From the NCBI GenBank assembly GCA_043800975.1, contig JAZDMK010000084.1, forward strand, positions 1 through 55,128: a DNA stretch of 55,128 bases, in the 5' to 3' direction. Positions 15,435-23,936 of this stretch are shown here, piece after piece (position 1 is the first letter of the stretch; the number at the start of each line of letters is the position of its first letter). The translations under genes and the position numbers were made by a program. The notes under the pieces are model-generated. The model was not told where the DNA came from and did not search any database. It was given only the letters and a program-made list of their open reading frames with translations. The stretch is from JAZDMK01 sp043800975 (GTDB lineage Bacteria > Bacteroidota > Bacteroidia > Bacteroidales > JAHJDW01).

Positions 15435-16853
15435 TCAGCGGCTAACGATGAATTTTTTAATGCAATGATAATTCTTGCTGTACAGTGTAAGTGAATATAT
15501 TCCGGAATGAAGTTTCTTTGTGTTGATTGAAATAAAATTTCCAAAACCACTGTAGCTGCTTTGATAAAGAATACTGCCTTTTATATCCCGAATGACGCAG
15601 TTCGCGTGCTCAACGGGTAGTGTAAATGAAATATTATCACTTACCGGATTTGGGAAAAGTATTAAATCATTTTTTTCTTTCGTGTTTTGATTTGTTGAAA
15701 CACTTTCCAGGTTGATATCCACAACAGCGCCTTCAATAACTGTGAGGTTATAAGCAATGGTCGTTGGTGGCAGTGAATACCATCCGTTGTTTGAGCCGCC
15801 CCAGCCAAAATTGAAATGATACAAATCGGTGCTGCTGTTGTAACCATCCACAACAACATTGTGACCTACCGTAACCGGAGAATCGACCAGTGCCAAATGC
15901 ACCGGCAAAAAACTGAGCATGTTGTTTCGAATCTGAGTAACGATGCTTGTATCTGTCGGATAAACCAGTTTTGATGCAGCAAAACCGAAACGCTGATATG
16001 CATCAAATGCCTGATCAACACCAAACGTCCCTGAGCCGGATGCAGTATAAACCTGCGTTGCTGCTACACCACAGGCAAAACACAATGCAGCCATCTGTGC
16101 ATTATTCAGATTTTGTGAGTTGGAAAATCGGTTTGTTATACTATCGAGATACACATTCAGTGAATCGAAATTCGGAAATCCGCGTGTGCTCCAGTCGTTG
16201 TCAATCCAGTACTGATTGCCTGCTCCGTAACTGTGATAATAATCATCGAGGTTTGTAAATTGTGTTCCGTTCAGTTTTTTATTGTAATTCACAATTTGAC
16301 CCATCGCAATCGCAGGACAGCCGGCAATACTGCGTGAACCCGCGTTTAGATCCATCGGGCACATCGCGTTGTAGGGTGCTGATTGTGTCCAGTTGGTAGT
16401 AAGCATCCAGGCTGCTTTGGCTGCGATTTGATCAGATTCAATCGCCAGAATATTCCATGTATCATTAATTTTTTTCTTATCACTTGCACTTGCTGCATCG
16501 GCACATTTGATGCGGGATTCCAGATCAAATGAAAAAATCTTAATCGCTGACAAAGTGTTTTTTTCGAATGCATTAAAATCGCTTTCGGATGACCATGCAT
16601 AAACAGGACTCAGTCGTTTGTCAGCAGCAATTATAATAAAGCCTTGCGGAGACAAGGAATAAACGTAGGCGAGTGTTTTGCCGGAGGAAATAACATAAAC
16701 ACAATCCTTCACTAAAATGTTTTTGTCATTTGATTTTATGAAATTGGCGGCAATAACTTTTGTTTCTGAAGAACTTGCCAGTTGGGCTTTGCCATGAAAC
16801 GACAAGGCTGTAATCAGTATAGCTGAAAGCAGAATTTGTTTTGTGAATTTCAT
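15435..16853 (-). CDS. Secreted C10-family (streptopain-like) cysteine peptidase with T9SS sorting domain
   Basis: 472 aa from the ATG at 16853 (signal peptide MKFTKQILLSAILITALSFHGKAQ in two parts: charged start, then hydrophobic core). A propeptide-like region (about 25-150) precedes the peptidase domain. Catalytic Cys179 lies in 'IAGCPAIAMGQIV' and His331 in 'VTVGHNVVVDGY', followed by 'YHFNFGWGGSNNGWYSLPP', the streptopain/interpain signature. The C-terminus is a type A T9SS sorting domain ('LILFPNPVSDNISFTL', 'HSGIYSLTLY'). Family knowledge: broad-specificity secreted proteases made as inactive zymogens; interpain and prevotellin relatives occur in oral Bacteroidota. Next to it is the dipeptidyl-peptidase III gene. 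Confidence 0.92.
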   Translation of the reverse strand: MKFTKQILLSAILITALSFHGKAQLASSSETKVIAANFIKSNDKNILVKDCVYVISSGKTLAYVYSLSPQGFIIIAADKRLSPVYAWSSESDFNAFEKNTLSAIKIFSFDLESRIKCADAASASDKKKINDTWNILAIESDQIAAKAAWMLTTNWTQSAPYNAMCPMDLNAGSRSIAGCPAIAMGQIVNYNKKLNGTQFTNLDDYYHSYGAGNQYWIDNDWSTRGFPNFDSLNVYLDSITNRFSNSQNLNNAQMAALCFACGVAATQVYTASGSGTFGVDQAFDAYQRFGFAASKLVYPTDTSIVTQIRNNMLSFLPVHLALVDSPVTVGHNVVVDGYNSSTDLYHFNFGWGGSNNGWYSLPPTTIAYNLTVIEGAVVDINLESVSTNQNTKEKNDLILFPNPVSDNISFTLPVEHANCVIRDIKGSILYQSSYSGFGNFISINTKKLHSGIYSLTLYSKNYHCIKKFIVSR

Positions 16854-16881
16854 AGTATATGGGAGCGTTTGATTTATATAA

Positions 16882-16912
16882 AAGAAAAGCCACGTCAAAC
16901 ATGGCTTTTCTT
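16882..16912 (-). terminator. Intrinsic terminator of the dipeptidyl-peptidase III gene
   Basis: 11-bp perfect stem AAGAAAAGCCA (16882-16892) / TGGCTTTTCTT (16902-16912) with a 9-nt loop; on the minus strand the stem ends in a T-rich stretch. It separates two same-strand peptidase genes. Confidence 0.8.
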
Positions 16913-16924
16913 GATTGATCTGTA

Positions 16925-19021
16925 TTAATTTTTTACTGGTAACAATCCGAATGTTTTTGAATACTCAAGATTTTGTTTAACAAAATCGAGTGGATAGCTC
17001 ACTTTTACATCTACCATTTTTCCGTCTTTCATCACGGGTTCCAACACAGGATTGATAAAGGCAGCATAAGGTGAAATGTTCAGTTTTTTCCAGCGGGCAA
17101 GTACTTCTTTATGAAGAACGGGATCAACTTTTACAGCATATTTTTCAACAATTGTTCTGGCTGCATTGTAATCACCTTCTGAAGTGATGCGCTGAACTTC
17201 TTTCAGCATTTCTCCAAATATTGCCCGCAGTTTATCATGACTGTTTACTACGAAATAGGTTTTCCCGTCTTTGGTTTTCTTCTCAATCACTTTATCCTTC
17301 ATTCCTTTTTCGTAAGCCCAGTTGCCAATCAGCGCACGGCAGCGCATATGTGCCTGTTCGATATTTTTTCCGGGCTGTATACGTACAAGCTGCGTCAGCA
17401 TGGCGCCACGAATGTATCCGTTGTATTCGGCTTTCGCTACTTCGATGGAAGGAAATAATCCAAGCTCAACCATTTTGGGATCCATTACATAATAAAGTGC
17501 CAGCAAATCAGCGCGTGATTCTTCGATCACGGAATGATAGTTTTTCAAAGATTCGCCGGAAACACCATCGTTCATTTTTCCGGATGCATGGCCTACGCAT
17601 TCGTGCATATCAGTATGAATATCTCCCGACAGTGCGCCAAATTTTTTCGCTAGATCAATTTCTTCTTTCGAAAAAGCAAACTCTGCAAGAGCTCCGCTAC
17701 CAAGACTTGCCTGATCGAAGGCATGTGAAATGTTTCCCAGTGTTACGGATTTGGAGCCATATTTTGAACGTATCCAGCTTGAGTTGGGAAGATTGATTCC
17801 TACGGGTGGTGCGGGATATACAGATCCGCCGAGATTAACAACCGTGACTACTTTTCCCTGAACACCTTTTACTTTTTTCTTTTTAAACTTAGAATCGATG
17901 GGCGAATGATCTTCAAACCACTGAACATTGTTGATGATAATTTCAGTTCGTTTGGTGGCTTCTTTGTCTTTAAAATAAACAGTTGCTTCATAAGTACCTT
18001 TCATTCCCATAGGATCGTTGTACACTTCAACAAAGCCAGCAGAAATATCAATCATTGAAATAGTATCCTGTACCCATGCAATGCAGTATTGATTGAAAAT
18101 TTTCAGGTCACCGGTTTTGTAATAATCAACAAGTAATGAAAGCGATTTTTTTTGTTTTTCATTTTCAGCAACGGTGATTGCTTTTTCAAGCCAGTAAACC
18201 ATTTTTGCAATGGCGTTGTTATACATTCCGCCAACTTTATACGTCTTTTCAATTATTTTTCCATTCTCTTTGATCAGTTTGGAATTAAGTCCAAAAGGAA
18301 CGGGAGGTTCATCCGCAGGTCCTTTTTTACCCAAACCTACTTTTGCCTGTAGTGCCATATCAGCATAGAATTTTTCAACTTCTTTTTGCGTAACACCTTC
18401 ATAGAAATTAACGGAAGAGCAATTTACACGATCTTTTCCATCATCCATGCATACTTCTTTAGGATCAACACCGGCATCAAATAAAAGAGGTGTCAATGTG
18501 GCGATAATTTCTTCTGCAGTCTTTCCGGCTTCTTTCGGGAAGGCACTCAGGGGCGTGTTGCGGACAAGATCACCCAGCTTTTCTTTTGGAAAATCGGGAA
18601 TCATCTTGTCGGAGGAATAATGATGATGAACACCGTTTGAAAACCAAATACGTTTTGTGAATTCTAGAAGCTTTTTATAAAGATCGCTATTCTTATCAGC
18701 TTTGTAGTTTACAACAATTGCTTCAAGACTTTGGCGAATCATCAGGTTGTTTCTGTAATGCTGATCCCAGATAATATCGCGACCGCTGAGGGATGCCTGC
18801 GAAAGATAATAAAGCAGTTCTTTTTGCTGGGCAGTCAGTTCTTCAAAGCCGGGAATGCGATATCGTAAAATCTTTACATCCGCAAACTGTTCTACGAGAT
18901 ATTTAAATGTATCTACCGAGTCCTTTTTGGTTTCGGCACCGGGTTTTCCATTCTGGTTACAGCCTGAATTCAGGCTTGCTGCAATAATCATAGCTGTAAA
19001 AAATAAATGTATCCTTCTCAT
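16925..19021 (-). CDS. Dipeptidyl peptidase III (M49), lipoprotein
   Basis: 698 aa. Signal peptide with a lipobox ending 'SLNSGCNQ', so it is probably a lipoprotein in the envelope. The zinc-binding motif 'HECVGH' starts at His473 and is the five-spacer HExxxH hallmark of M49; 'EESRADLLALYY' about 30 residues later supplies the third zinc-ligand Glu. M49 enzymes release dipeptides from the N-terminus of short peptides. The length agrees with bacterial DPP III (about 675-700). In context with the C10 and S9 peptidases it would finish the breakdown of peptides made outside the cell (inference). Confidence 0.94.
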   Translation of the reverse strand: MRRIHLFFTAMIIAASLNSGCNQNGKPGAETKKDSVDTFKYLVEQFADVKILRYRIPGFEELTAQQKELLYYLSQASLSGRDIIWDQHYRNNLMIRQSLEAIVVNYKADKNSDLYKKLLEFTKRIWFSNGVHHHYSSDKMIPDFPKEKLGDLVRNTPLSAFPKEAGKTAEEIIATLTPLLFDAGVDPKEVCMDDGKDRVNCSSVNFYEGVTQKEVEKFYADMALQAKVGLGKKGPADEPPVPFGLNSKLIKENGKIIEKTYKVGGMYNNAIAKMVYWLEKAITVAENEKQKKSLSLLVDYYKTGDLKIFNQYCIAWVQDTISMIDISAGFVEVYNDPMGMKGTYEATVYFKDKEATKRTEIIINNVQWFEDHSPIDSKFKKKKVKGVQGKVVTVVNLGGSVYPAPPVGINLPNSSWIRSKYGSKSVTLGNISHAFDQASLGSGALAEFAFSKEEIDLAKKFGALSGDIHTDMHECVGHASGKMNDGVSGESLKNYHSVIEESRADLLALYYVMDPKMVELGLFPSIEVAKAEYNGYIRGAMLTQLVRIQPGKNIEQAHMRCRALIGNWAYEKGMKDKVIEKKTKDGKTYFVVNSHDKLRAIFGEMLKEVQRITSEGDYNAARTIVEKYAVKVDPVLHKEVLARWKKLNISPYAAFINPVLEPVMKDGKMVDVKVSYPLDFVKQNLEYSKTFGLLPVKN

Positions 19022-19157
19022 TGTTCATTAAATTTAGGCGAAGGTAAAATAATTTTCTTTTTTTCTGCGTTAATGTTATTTGAAATCAACCAATGACAAA
19101 AAGTCATCAACAACCCGTGGCATGTCTTTTGTCTTAATTAAATTAATTCTGAACAAA

Positions 19158-19385
19158 ATGAAACCCAGATACAAATTCGTTTATACCCGTCTCAGTACGA
19201 GAGAAGTTCTTGCAAAAGATACTGGTGCGTTGTTTAACAAAATCTTTTTGGTACGAAAAGCATTAAGTTATTACACGCTTTATACCTTTCGTGGCAAGCG
19301 AATGAAGCACATTAATATACCTATCGATGTTTTATTTTTTTCATTTGGAGACAGGCGCGATGCCAAAAAGATTTATCTGAACTGA
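19158..19385 (+). CDS. Small basic hypothetical protein
   Basis: 75 aa from the ATG at 19158 (MKPRYKFVYTRLSTREV...), with an earlier in-frame ATG at 19122. Basic, no signal peptide, no recognised domain. It overlaps the convergent HD-domain gene by 13 bp. Support is limited to the open frame and reasonable composition; it may not be a gene. Confidence 0.35.
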   Translation: MKPRYKFVYTRLSTREVLAKDTGALFNKIFLVRKALSYYTLYTFRGKRMKHINIPIDVLFFSFGDRRDAKKIYLN

Positions 19386-19903
19386 TCCGGTTTTATTCTC
19401 CACAAATCAAGTATTTCTTCAGGCCACACGCGCTGCATGGCCATTGCTCTCGCCCAGGTAATGGTTTCTGTTTTTATAGCAATTTCAGTACACAGAAATT
19501 TGGGTCTGGGTTCAGTTCCCACGCGTGGAAGATCCAGCCGGTCGGCATCCCAGCAGGCTTGTATGGCAAGGTCCGCATCAGTGCGTCCGTGCGTATGCCA
19601 CTTACATGCTTCTGTAAGAAGCTGCATTTCACTTTCGCTTAAAAAATTATATTTCTTGTTCAGCTCTGTTGCCAATGCAGCGCCCCGCTTACCATGTCCG
19701 GGGTCAATGGATTCATTGCGTCGGCGCGAATCGTGAAACAATGCAAAATAATCGGTGATCTTCGGATCAACGCCAGTATGACTGCAAATATGCCGGCCAT
19801 ACAATGCAACCCGCGCCCAGTGGCTGATGCCGTGCGTCCCTGCCGGATGCAGCGAGTATTGCGAAAGAATTTCCTTTATAAGTATCGGGAAAATGTTTTG
19901 CAT
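19373..19903 (-). CDS. HD-domain protein
   Basis: 176 aa from the ATG at 19903. Contains the His/Asp metal-binding pattern of the HD superfamily: 'GTHGISHWARVALYGRHI', 'YFALFHDSRRRNESIDPGHG', then 'CKWHTHGRTDADLAIQACWD' and 'DADRLDLPRVG'. HD proteins are usually metal-dependent phosphohydrolases acting on nucleotides or related compounds; the substrate is unknown. The TATCTTTG box only 3 bp before the ATG suggests that the transcript starts at or next to the start codon. Confidence 0.82.
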   Translation of the reverse strand: MQNIFPILIKEILSQYSLHPAGTHGISHWARVALYGRHICSHTGVDPKITDYFALFHDSRRRNESIDPGHGKRGAALATELNKKYNFLSESEMQLLTEACKWHTHGRTDADLAIQACWDADRLDLPRVGTEPRPKFLCTEIAIKTETITWARAMAMQRVWPEEILDLWRIKPDQFR

Positions 19904-19906
19904 GTT

Positions 19907-19937
19907 CAAAGATAAGAAGTGAACATCAATAATCCAA
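19907..19937 (-). promoter_or_regulatory. Bacteroidota-type promoter of the HD-domain gene
   Basis: On the minus strand: TTGG (19934-19937), 19 bp, TATCTTTG (19907-19914). It ends 3 bp before the start codon, so the mRNA would have almost no leader. Confidence 0.6.
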
Positions 19938-19957
19938 TTTTTGAAAATGGAATTTAA

Positions 19958-20374
19958 TTAGAAATCAGATGAATCAATTATTAATAAGTATGTTGCCTTG
20001 TGTCTGTTATCTTTTGTATAGTTCCATTCAATTCTCTTTTTGAAGTTTTTAATACTAACAATACTGTCAATTGTAATCACTTCAAATAAGGAAATAGTGC
20101 CAAAAGAATCATGTTGATCTTTATCAATCCAGCCAGCGTTATCTTCTACTTCATCTGCACAATAGTCCCAGATGTAAAGATTCTTTTCTTCTGAGACTAA
20201 AATAGTATCTTTAATAATATCAGCAGTTGCAATACTGTATTTTATAATGATATCTTTATTGTAGGAATTTCTAATATTGTAATAGTGATAATTATTTGTA
20301 TCATTGGTGCACCCAGAGAATAAAGCAGCAGTGAGTATGAGAAAATATTGATGAAAAAAGTGATGCTTCTTCAT
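19958..20374 (-). CDS. Hypothetical lipoprotein
   Basis: 138 aa. N-terminal signal with a good lipobox 'ALFSGCTN', so lipid-anchored. The rest is beta-rich with many charged and aromatic residues ('KDIIIKYSIATADIIKDTI', 'YIWDYCADEVEDNAGW'). No recognised family. Isolated gene on the minus strand with a weak -7-like TATCTTTA upstream. Confidence 0.65.
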   Translation of the reverse strand: MKKHHFFHQYFLILTAALFSGCTNDTNNYHYYNIRNSYNKDIIIKYSIATADIIKDTILVSEEKNLYIWDYCADEVEDNAGWIDKDQHDSFGTISLFEVITIDSIVSIKNFKKRIEWNYTKDNRHKATYLLIIDSSDF

Positions 20375-20477
20375 GAGAAATATTTTGGTAAAGATAGCTA
20401 AGAACTTGTGATTTTCAAAATATTATAATCCTTTTCCTAATTCCAATTTTCGAATAATGATTAACGAATAACGACAC

Positions 20478-23400
20478 TTACTTCCACACCCCGATCAGCG
20501 GCCTGTACACCTCGTTCCCTAGTTCGTCCGATTTCTTAGGATCAAAGGTAGGGGTATAGCGCAGCCAGATATCAAACTTGATTTTTCCTTCCTGATCCGC
20601 TTTAAAATTCGTGTGCCAGTAGTTGTTCAGTGCATACACAAAAAGTGTGGGGCTTTTGTCTGGCTCTGTTTTCCATGCACGGTAGCCGTTTTTCACCGGT
20701 CGTTCATTCGTGATAGAACCCACTTCGAACAGCGCGCCCTGCGGACAACTCAGCGTGAAGCAGCCTTCCTTTCCGCTGATCGCAATCCAGCGCTGCACCG
20801 AATAAAAGTCACAGTTGGAGCCGGCCAACTGCCCTTTACCGATCAGGAAATTTGTATCGGCCATCTGCACGTGCACCTGCGGATCGGTGAGCTTAAAAGG
20901 AAAAGCAATGTGCATCGAATGAATGTCGCGCTCTGCAATTTTGTCAATATCAATAGAAATTATTAAAATTCCCTCACATGGAAATTGGGTATATGTATAA
21001 GTCACACCCTTCGTGCCTTTCAGCTTAGTTTTTACTTCGATACGTGTTAAAACATCTCCATCTTCAGTCACTTTGTACGCTGTCATACGGGTTGCTTTAA
21101 ACTCACGCGGATCCTTACCTTCCACGCGCACCAGCTGTCCTATACCGATGTAGGGATAAGTGTTTGTAAATTCCTTGTCCCTTGCCTTTAAACTATTGAT
21201 GCTGCCTGTAATGGTGTCAATGCTTTCATTTAAATCAAAATAATTTTTGCAAAATGATCTGTCATTAGGGCCTATACTTTGTTGAAATTCTTTAAAACTC
21301 TTTTGGGATATGTTTTCAGCATAAAAGCAAATGTTTCCATTTGAAAGTGTCTGTGTTCTTATAGAATTATTATTTTTATCACTTATGTAATTTGTGCTGA
21401 AATTAATTGGTTTTTTTACCTCAATATAGCCTGACCTTTCCATAGGTAGAGTGTTATAAACAACAATCACATTCGAATCTTTGGAACGGGGCAACAAAAT
21501 TTGTTTAATCTCATTCACAAACATCGTTGCTGAATCCGCAAAGCTCTTTTTGTATTTCCACTGCTTTGTGGTAAAAGGATTATCCGGCTCCGACGTACTG
21601 TTCCACGATCCCCAGGTGTGTTCGTTGAAAAGAAGAATGTTTCGTTTGGCGCGGTACAAAAGATCTTCCGGGATCATTATGTTTTCACTTTTTGCCAAAT
21701 CAATATATGAAGCCAGCTGCATCGATGCTTCGCGCGTTTGTATTTGTTCGGCCGCGGTAGAGTATGCACCGTCTTCCCAATAGGGTGTGAAGTCGCCGCT
21801 GTAGGAGGGAAGGGTCTTTCCGTAACGTGCATCAAACTGCTGCATGAAGTCGTTCACGTTGGCAATTTCAAGACGGGGCGAAACATAACGCTCGTTCCAG
21901 TCTTTCACAAAATCGCTCAGCGTGGAATCGCAGGGGCCGTTGTCCGAAACAATGCTATAGCGCCAGGGCACAATATCATAGGGATATTTCTTTTCGTCCA
22001 GTTCTTTCATATAGGCTGCGATCTTCGCAGGGCCGCGCACTTTCATCAGTCCGGGTGTTAGCATATGAAAATCCGAATAGCCGTGTCCATGCGTCCACAT
22101 CAGTATGCTGTCCGTCCCTTTGAATGATTTCCACCAGAAGGGTTTGTCGCCCCAAGCGCGCAATGTACCGCCAATGCGGTCGCCCAGATCGGGCATGCCG
22201 GCGCCGTAGTTAGGTCCGTTCGAAAAATAGCGCACTCCGTTTTTTGCCAGCGAAGGAACCACGCTCCAGGCCATACCGGGAATGTCTGTGAACATGGCTG
22301 TGTTGATCGCAAAGCCAAAATCATTTTTTAGTTTGTTCGCATATTCAAGCAGCCAGTCGAATTCTTCGGGCATACACAAACCCGTCATCAGGTTTGCATA
22401 AAAAGCAGTCAGCGCAATATCTCCGTTTTTAACAGCTGCCGCGAATTTTAGTTTTTCATCTTTTGTAGCAATGCAAAGAAAATGTTCTACATCCCAAAGT
22501 GATTCAATGTTCCATTTGAAGCGGCTTTCGACGGGATAATCTTTTGTTTTTTCAATCAGAGATAACGCAGTTCGGATATTATTTACGTGAATTTTAATCA
22601 CATCTTCCTGCAGGTGTGAATAACCGATGTCGGTATGTGAATGCGGGATCAGATAGAAAGTGCGGTTGCTGATGGGTTCCTGCTGAAGCACGGTATCTCT
22701 TGCCAGCATCGATCCTAATGAGTAATGAATTTTGAGGTCTTGTTTCTTTTGTGCAACAGGAACAGGGATATCGAACGTTTGTATGCCTTGCACGACACGG
22801 AATTTTGTTTCTAATGTTGCATTGTTTACAAAGAGCGTATTCGGACTACCGAAGTGCAACACTGTAATACGAAGGGGTTGCGAGGGACGCAAACCTTTTT
22901 CAATAAAAGGCATCAGCTCTAATGTTACATGTTCTTTGTACTGAAATTCAAACGTCATGTACCAGTCGGTGCTGTTCATGGCTTGTCCGGAAATTCGGAT
23001 GCGCAAAGGCTTTCCGGGTGTGCATAATTTTTTCGGAACACGCAGATAGACGATCCCGTGTGAATCATCTGCACGATCTTTTGTCATATATTGATAAACG
23101 ATGCGTGTGCTGTCGTCAGCGCCAAAGGTCCAGTAGGCGGTATATTGCTTTGGTTGCGTTTCGAAAGTAAGTTTATACTGATCATCAATAAATAAATCAA
23201 ATTTTCTGTTTCCCGTGCTGGTGCCTGTGCTGTGGGCCGCCACCCAGCTGAAATAAACGTAAGGTTCTTTGCTGTTAGGTGCAGCTTCGGTTTGCCATTC
23301 GATGTTCATTTTCCCGTCTGTGCAGCGCGTCAGCAGGGCGGTTTTGGCATAATCGGGATACACAGAGAAGTAAGGCAGGGTTTCGCCTTTGATGGTTTTT

Positions 23401-23507
23401 GCATATCCGCCGGTGAGTGGTTGCATGCCAAAGAAAGGCATGTTCACCTGAGCTTCCGAAAGGGATGCAATGAATACAAACAGATAAAGAAAAAGTGTTT
23501 TACGCAT
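20478..23507 (-). CDS. Glycoside hydrolase family 38 (alpha-mannosidase)
   Basis: 1009 aa from the ATG at 23507, with a signal peptide ending 'IASLSEAQ'. An N-terminal beta-sandwich (about 20-280) precedes the GH38 catalytic domain, marked by 'YLIPHSHTDIGYSH' with the zinc-binding His289 and Asp293 pattern (HxHxD). The likely nucleophile Asp is in 'AMFTDIPGMAWSVVPSLAKN', equivalent to the W-x-I-D-P-F-G-H motif of classical members. A glycosyl-hydrolase 38 C-terminal beta region follows. These zinc enzymes remove alpha-mannose from glycans by a retaining mechanism. Export suggests degradation of host or environmental mannoglycans. No SusC/SusD pair is adjacent, so it is not in a standard polysaccharide locus here. 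Confidence 0.9.
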   Translation of the reverse strand: MRKTLFLYLFVFIASLSEAQVNMPFFGMQPLTGGYAKTIKGETLPYFSVYPDYAKTALLTRCTDGKMNIEWQTEAAPNSKEPYVYFSWVAAHSTGTSTGNRKFDLFIDDQYKLTFETQPKQYTAYWTFGADDSTRIVYQYMTKDRADDSHGIVYLRVPKKLCTPGKPLRIRISGQAMNSTDWYMTFEFQYKEHVTLELMPFIEKGLRPSQPLRITVLHFGSPNTLFVNNATLETKFRVVQGIQTFDIPVPVAQKKQDLKIHYSLGSMLARDTVLQQEPISNRTFYLIPHSHTDIGYSHLQEDVIKIHVNNIRTALSLIEKTKDYPVESRFKWNIESLWDVEHFLCIATKDEKLKFAAAVKNGDIALTAFYANLMTGLCMPEEFDWLLEYANKLKNDFGFAINTAMFTDIPGMAWSVVPSLAKNGVRYFSNGPNYGAGMPDLGDRIGGTLRAWGDKPFWWKSFKGTDSILMWTHGHGYSDFHMLTPGLMKVRGPAKIAAYMKELDEKKYPYDIVPWRYSIVSDNGPCDSTLSDFVKDWNERYVSPRLEIANVNDFMQQFDARYGKTLPSYSGDFTPYWEDGAYSTAAEQIQTREASMQLASYIDLAKSENIMIPEDLLYRAKRNILLFNEHTWGSWNSTSEPDNPFTTKQWKYKKSFADSATMFVNEIKQILLPRSKDSNVIVVYNTLPMERSGYIEVKKPINFSTNYISDKNNNSIRTQTLSNGNICFYAENISQKSFKEFQQSIGPNDRSFCKNYFDLNESIDTITGSINSLKARDKEFTNTYPYIGIGQLVRVEGKDPREFKATRMTAYKVTEDGDVLTRIEVKTKLKGTKGVTYTYTQFPCEGILIISIDIDKIAERDIHSMHIAFPFKLTDPQVHVQMADTNFLIGKGQLAGSNCDFYSVQRWIAISGKEGCFTLSCPQGALFEVGSITNERPVKNGYRAWKTEPDKSPTLFVYALNNYWHTNFKADQEGKIKFDIWLRYTPTFDPKKSDELGNEVYRPLIGVWK

Positions 23508-23648
23508 GATGCGAAGATAAGAAAAAGGCAGAATACTTAAATGGAAGTGGAACCATCCAGCCATGGAGGCTGATCTGTTTATTTTTATTTTTATTTTTTA
23601 TGGAATATCAACAGAATTGCAGCGGGAACGGTGCGTTGTAGAATCCGG

Positions 23649-23667
23649 GTGGGACTTTAAGTCGCAC
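23649..23667. repeat. Short GC-rich palindrome, REP-like
   Basis: GTGgGACTT-T-AAGTCgCAC: an 8-bp hairpin with one G-G mismatch, nested next to a second inverted pair CGGTGCG (23629-23635) / CGCACCG (23663-23669). It lies between the mannosidase start and the end of the next minus-strand gene and has no T-tract, so it is not a classic terminator. Only one copy is visible. Confidence 0.35.
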
Positions 23668-23687
23668 CGACTAGATGGAGAAATAAA

Positions 23688-23936
23688 TTATTTTCTTCTG
23701 TTTTTTCTTCTATGCAAGATATAACCGATGATAACCAGAAGAACAAAAATCCCGATCAGAATAAGACTCTGTGTGTTGCTTCCACCGCTGGAATGATGGG
23801 TGTGGGAACCAGAGGAAGAATGACTACCGCCGCCACCACCGCGGCCACCACCCCCGCCTGCTCTCCCGTATAGCAGTGTGCTGACGAGAAAGCAGTAAAC
23901 GGTGATGAGTGCTGTGCGAAAGAATTTTTTATCCAT
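23688..23936 (-). CDS. Small Gly/Ser/His-rich membrane protein
   Basis: 82 aa. Signal-like N-terminus (FFRTALITVYCFLVSTLLYG), then a low-complexity Gly-rich and Ser/His-rich stretch (about residues 27-53) and a single membrane helix 'SLILIGIFVLLVIIGYIL' ending in a basic tail HRRKNRRK. Its start overlaps the end of the aconitase-family gene by 8 bp, so translation is probably coupled. It resembles the Gly-rich start of larger Bacteroidota membrane proteins, but nothing follows. Function unknown. Confidence 0.65.
   Translation of the reverse strand: MDKKFFRTALITVYCFLVSTLLYGRAGGGGGRGGGGGSHSSSGSHTHHSSGGSNTQSLILIGIFVLLVIIGYILHRRKNRRK

Noticed and set aside
23629..23669. Terminator for the minus-strand 82-aa gene
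   Set aside because: Inverted repeats are present, but the minus strand has no T-run after them.
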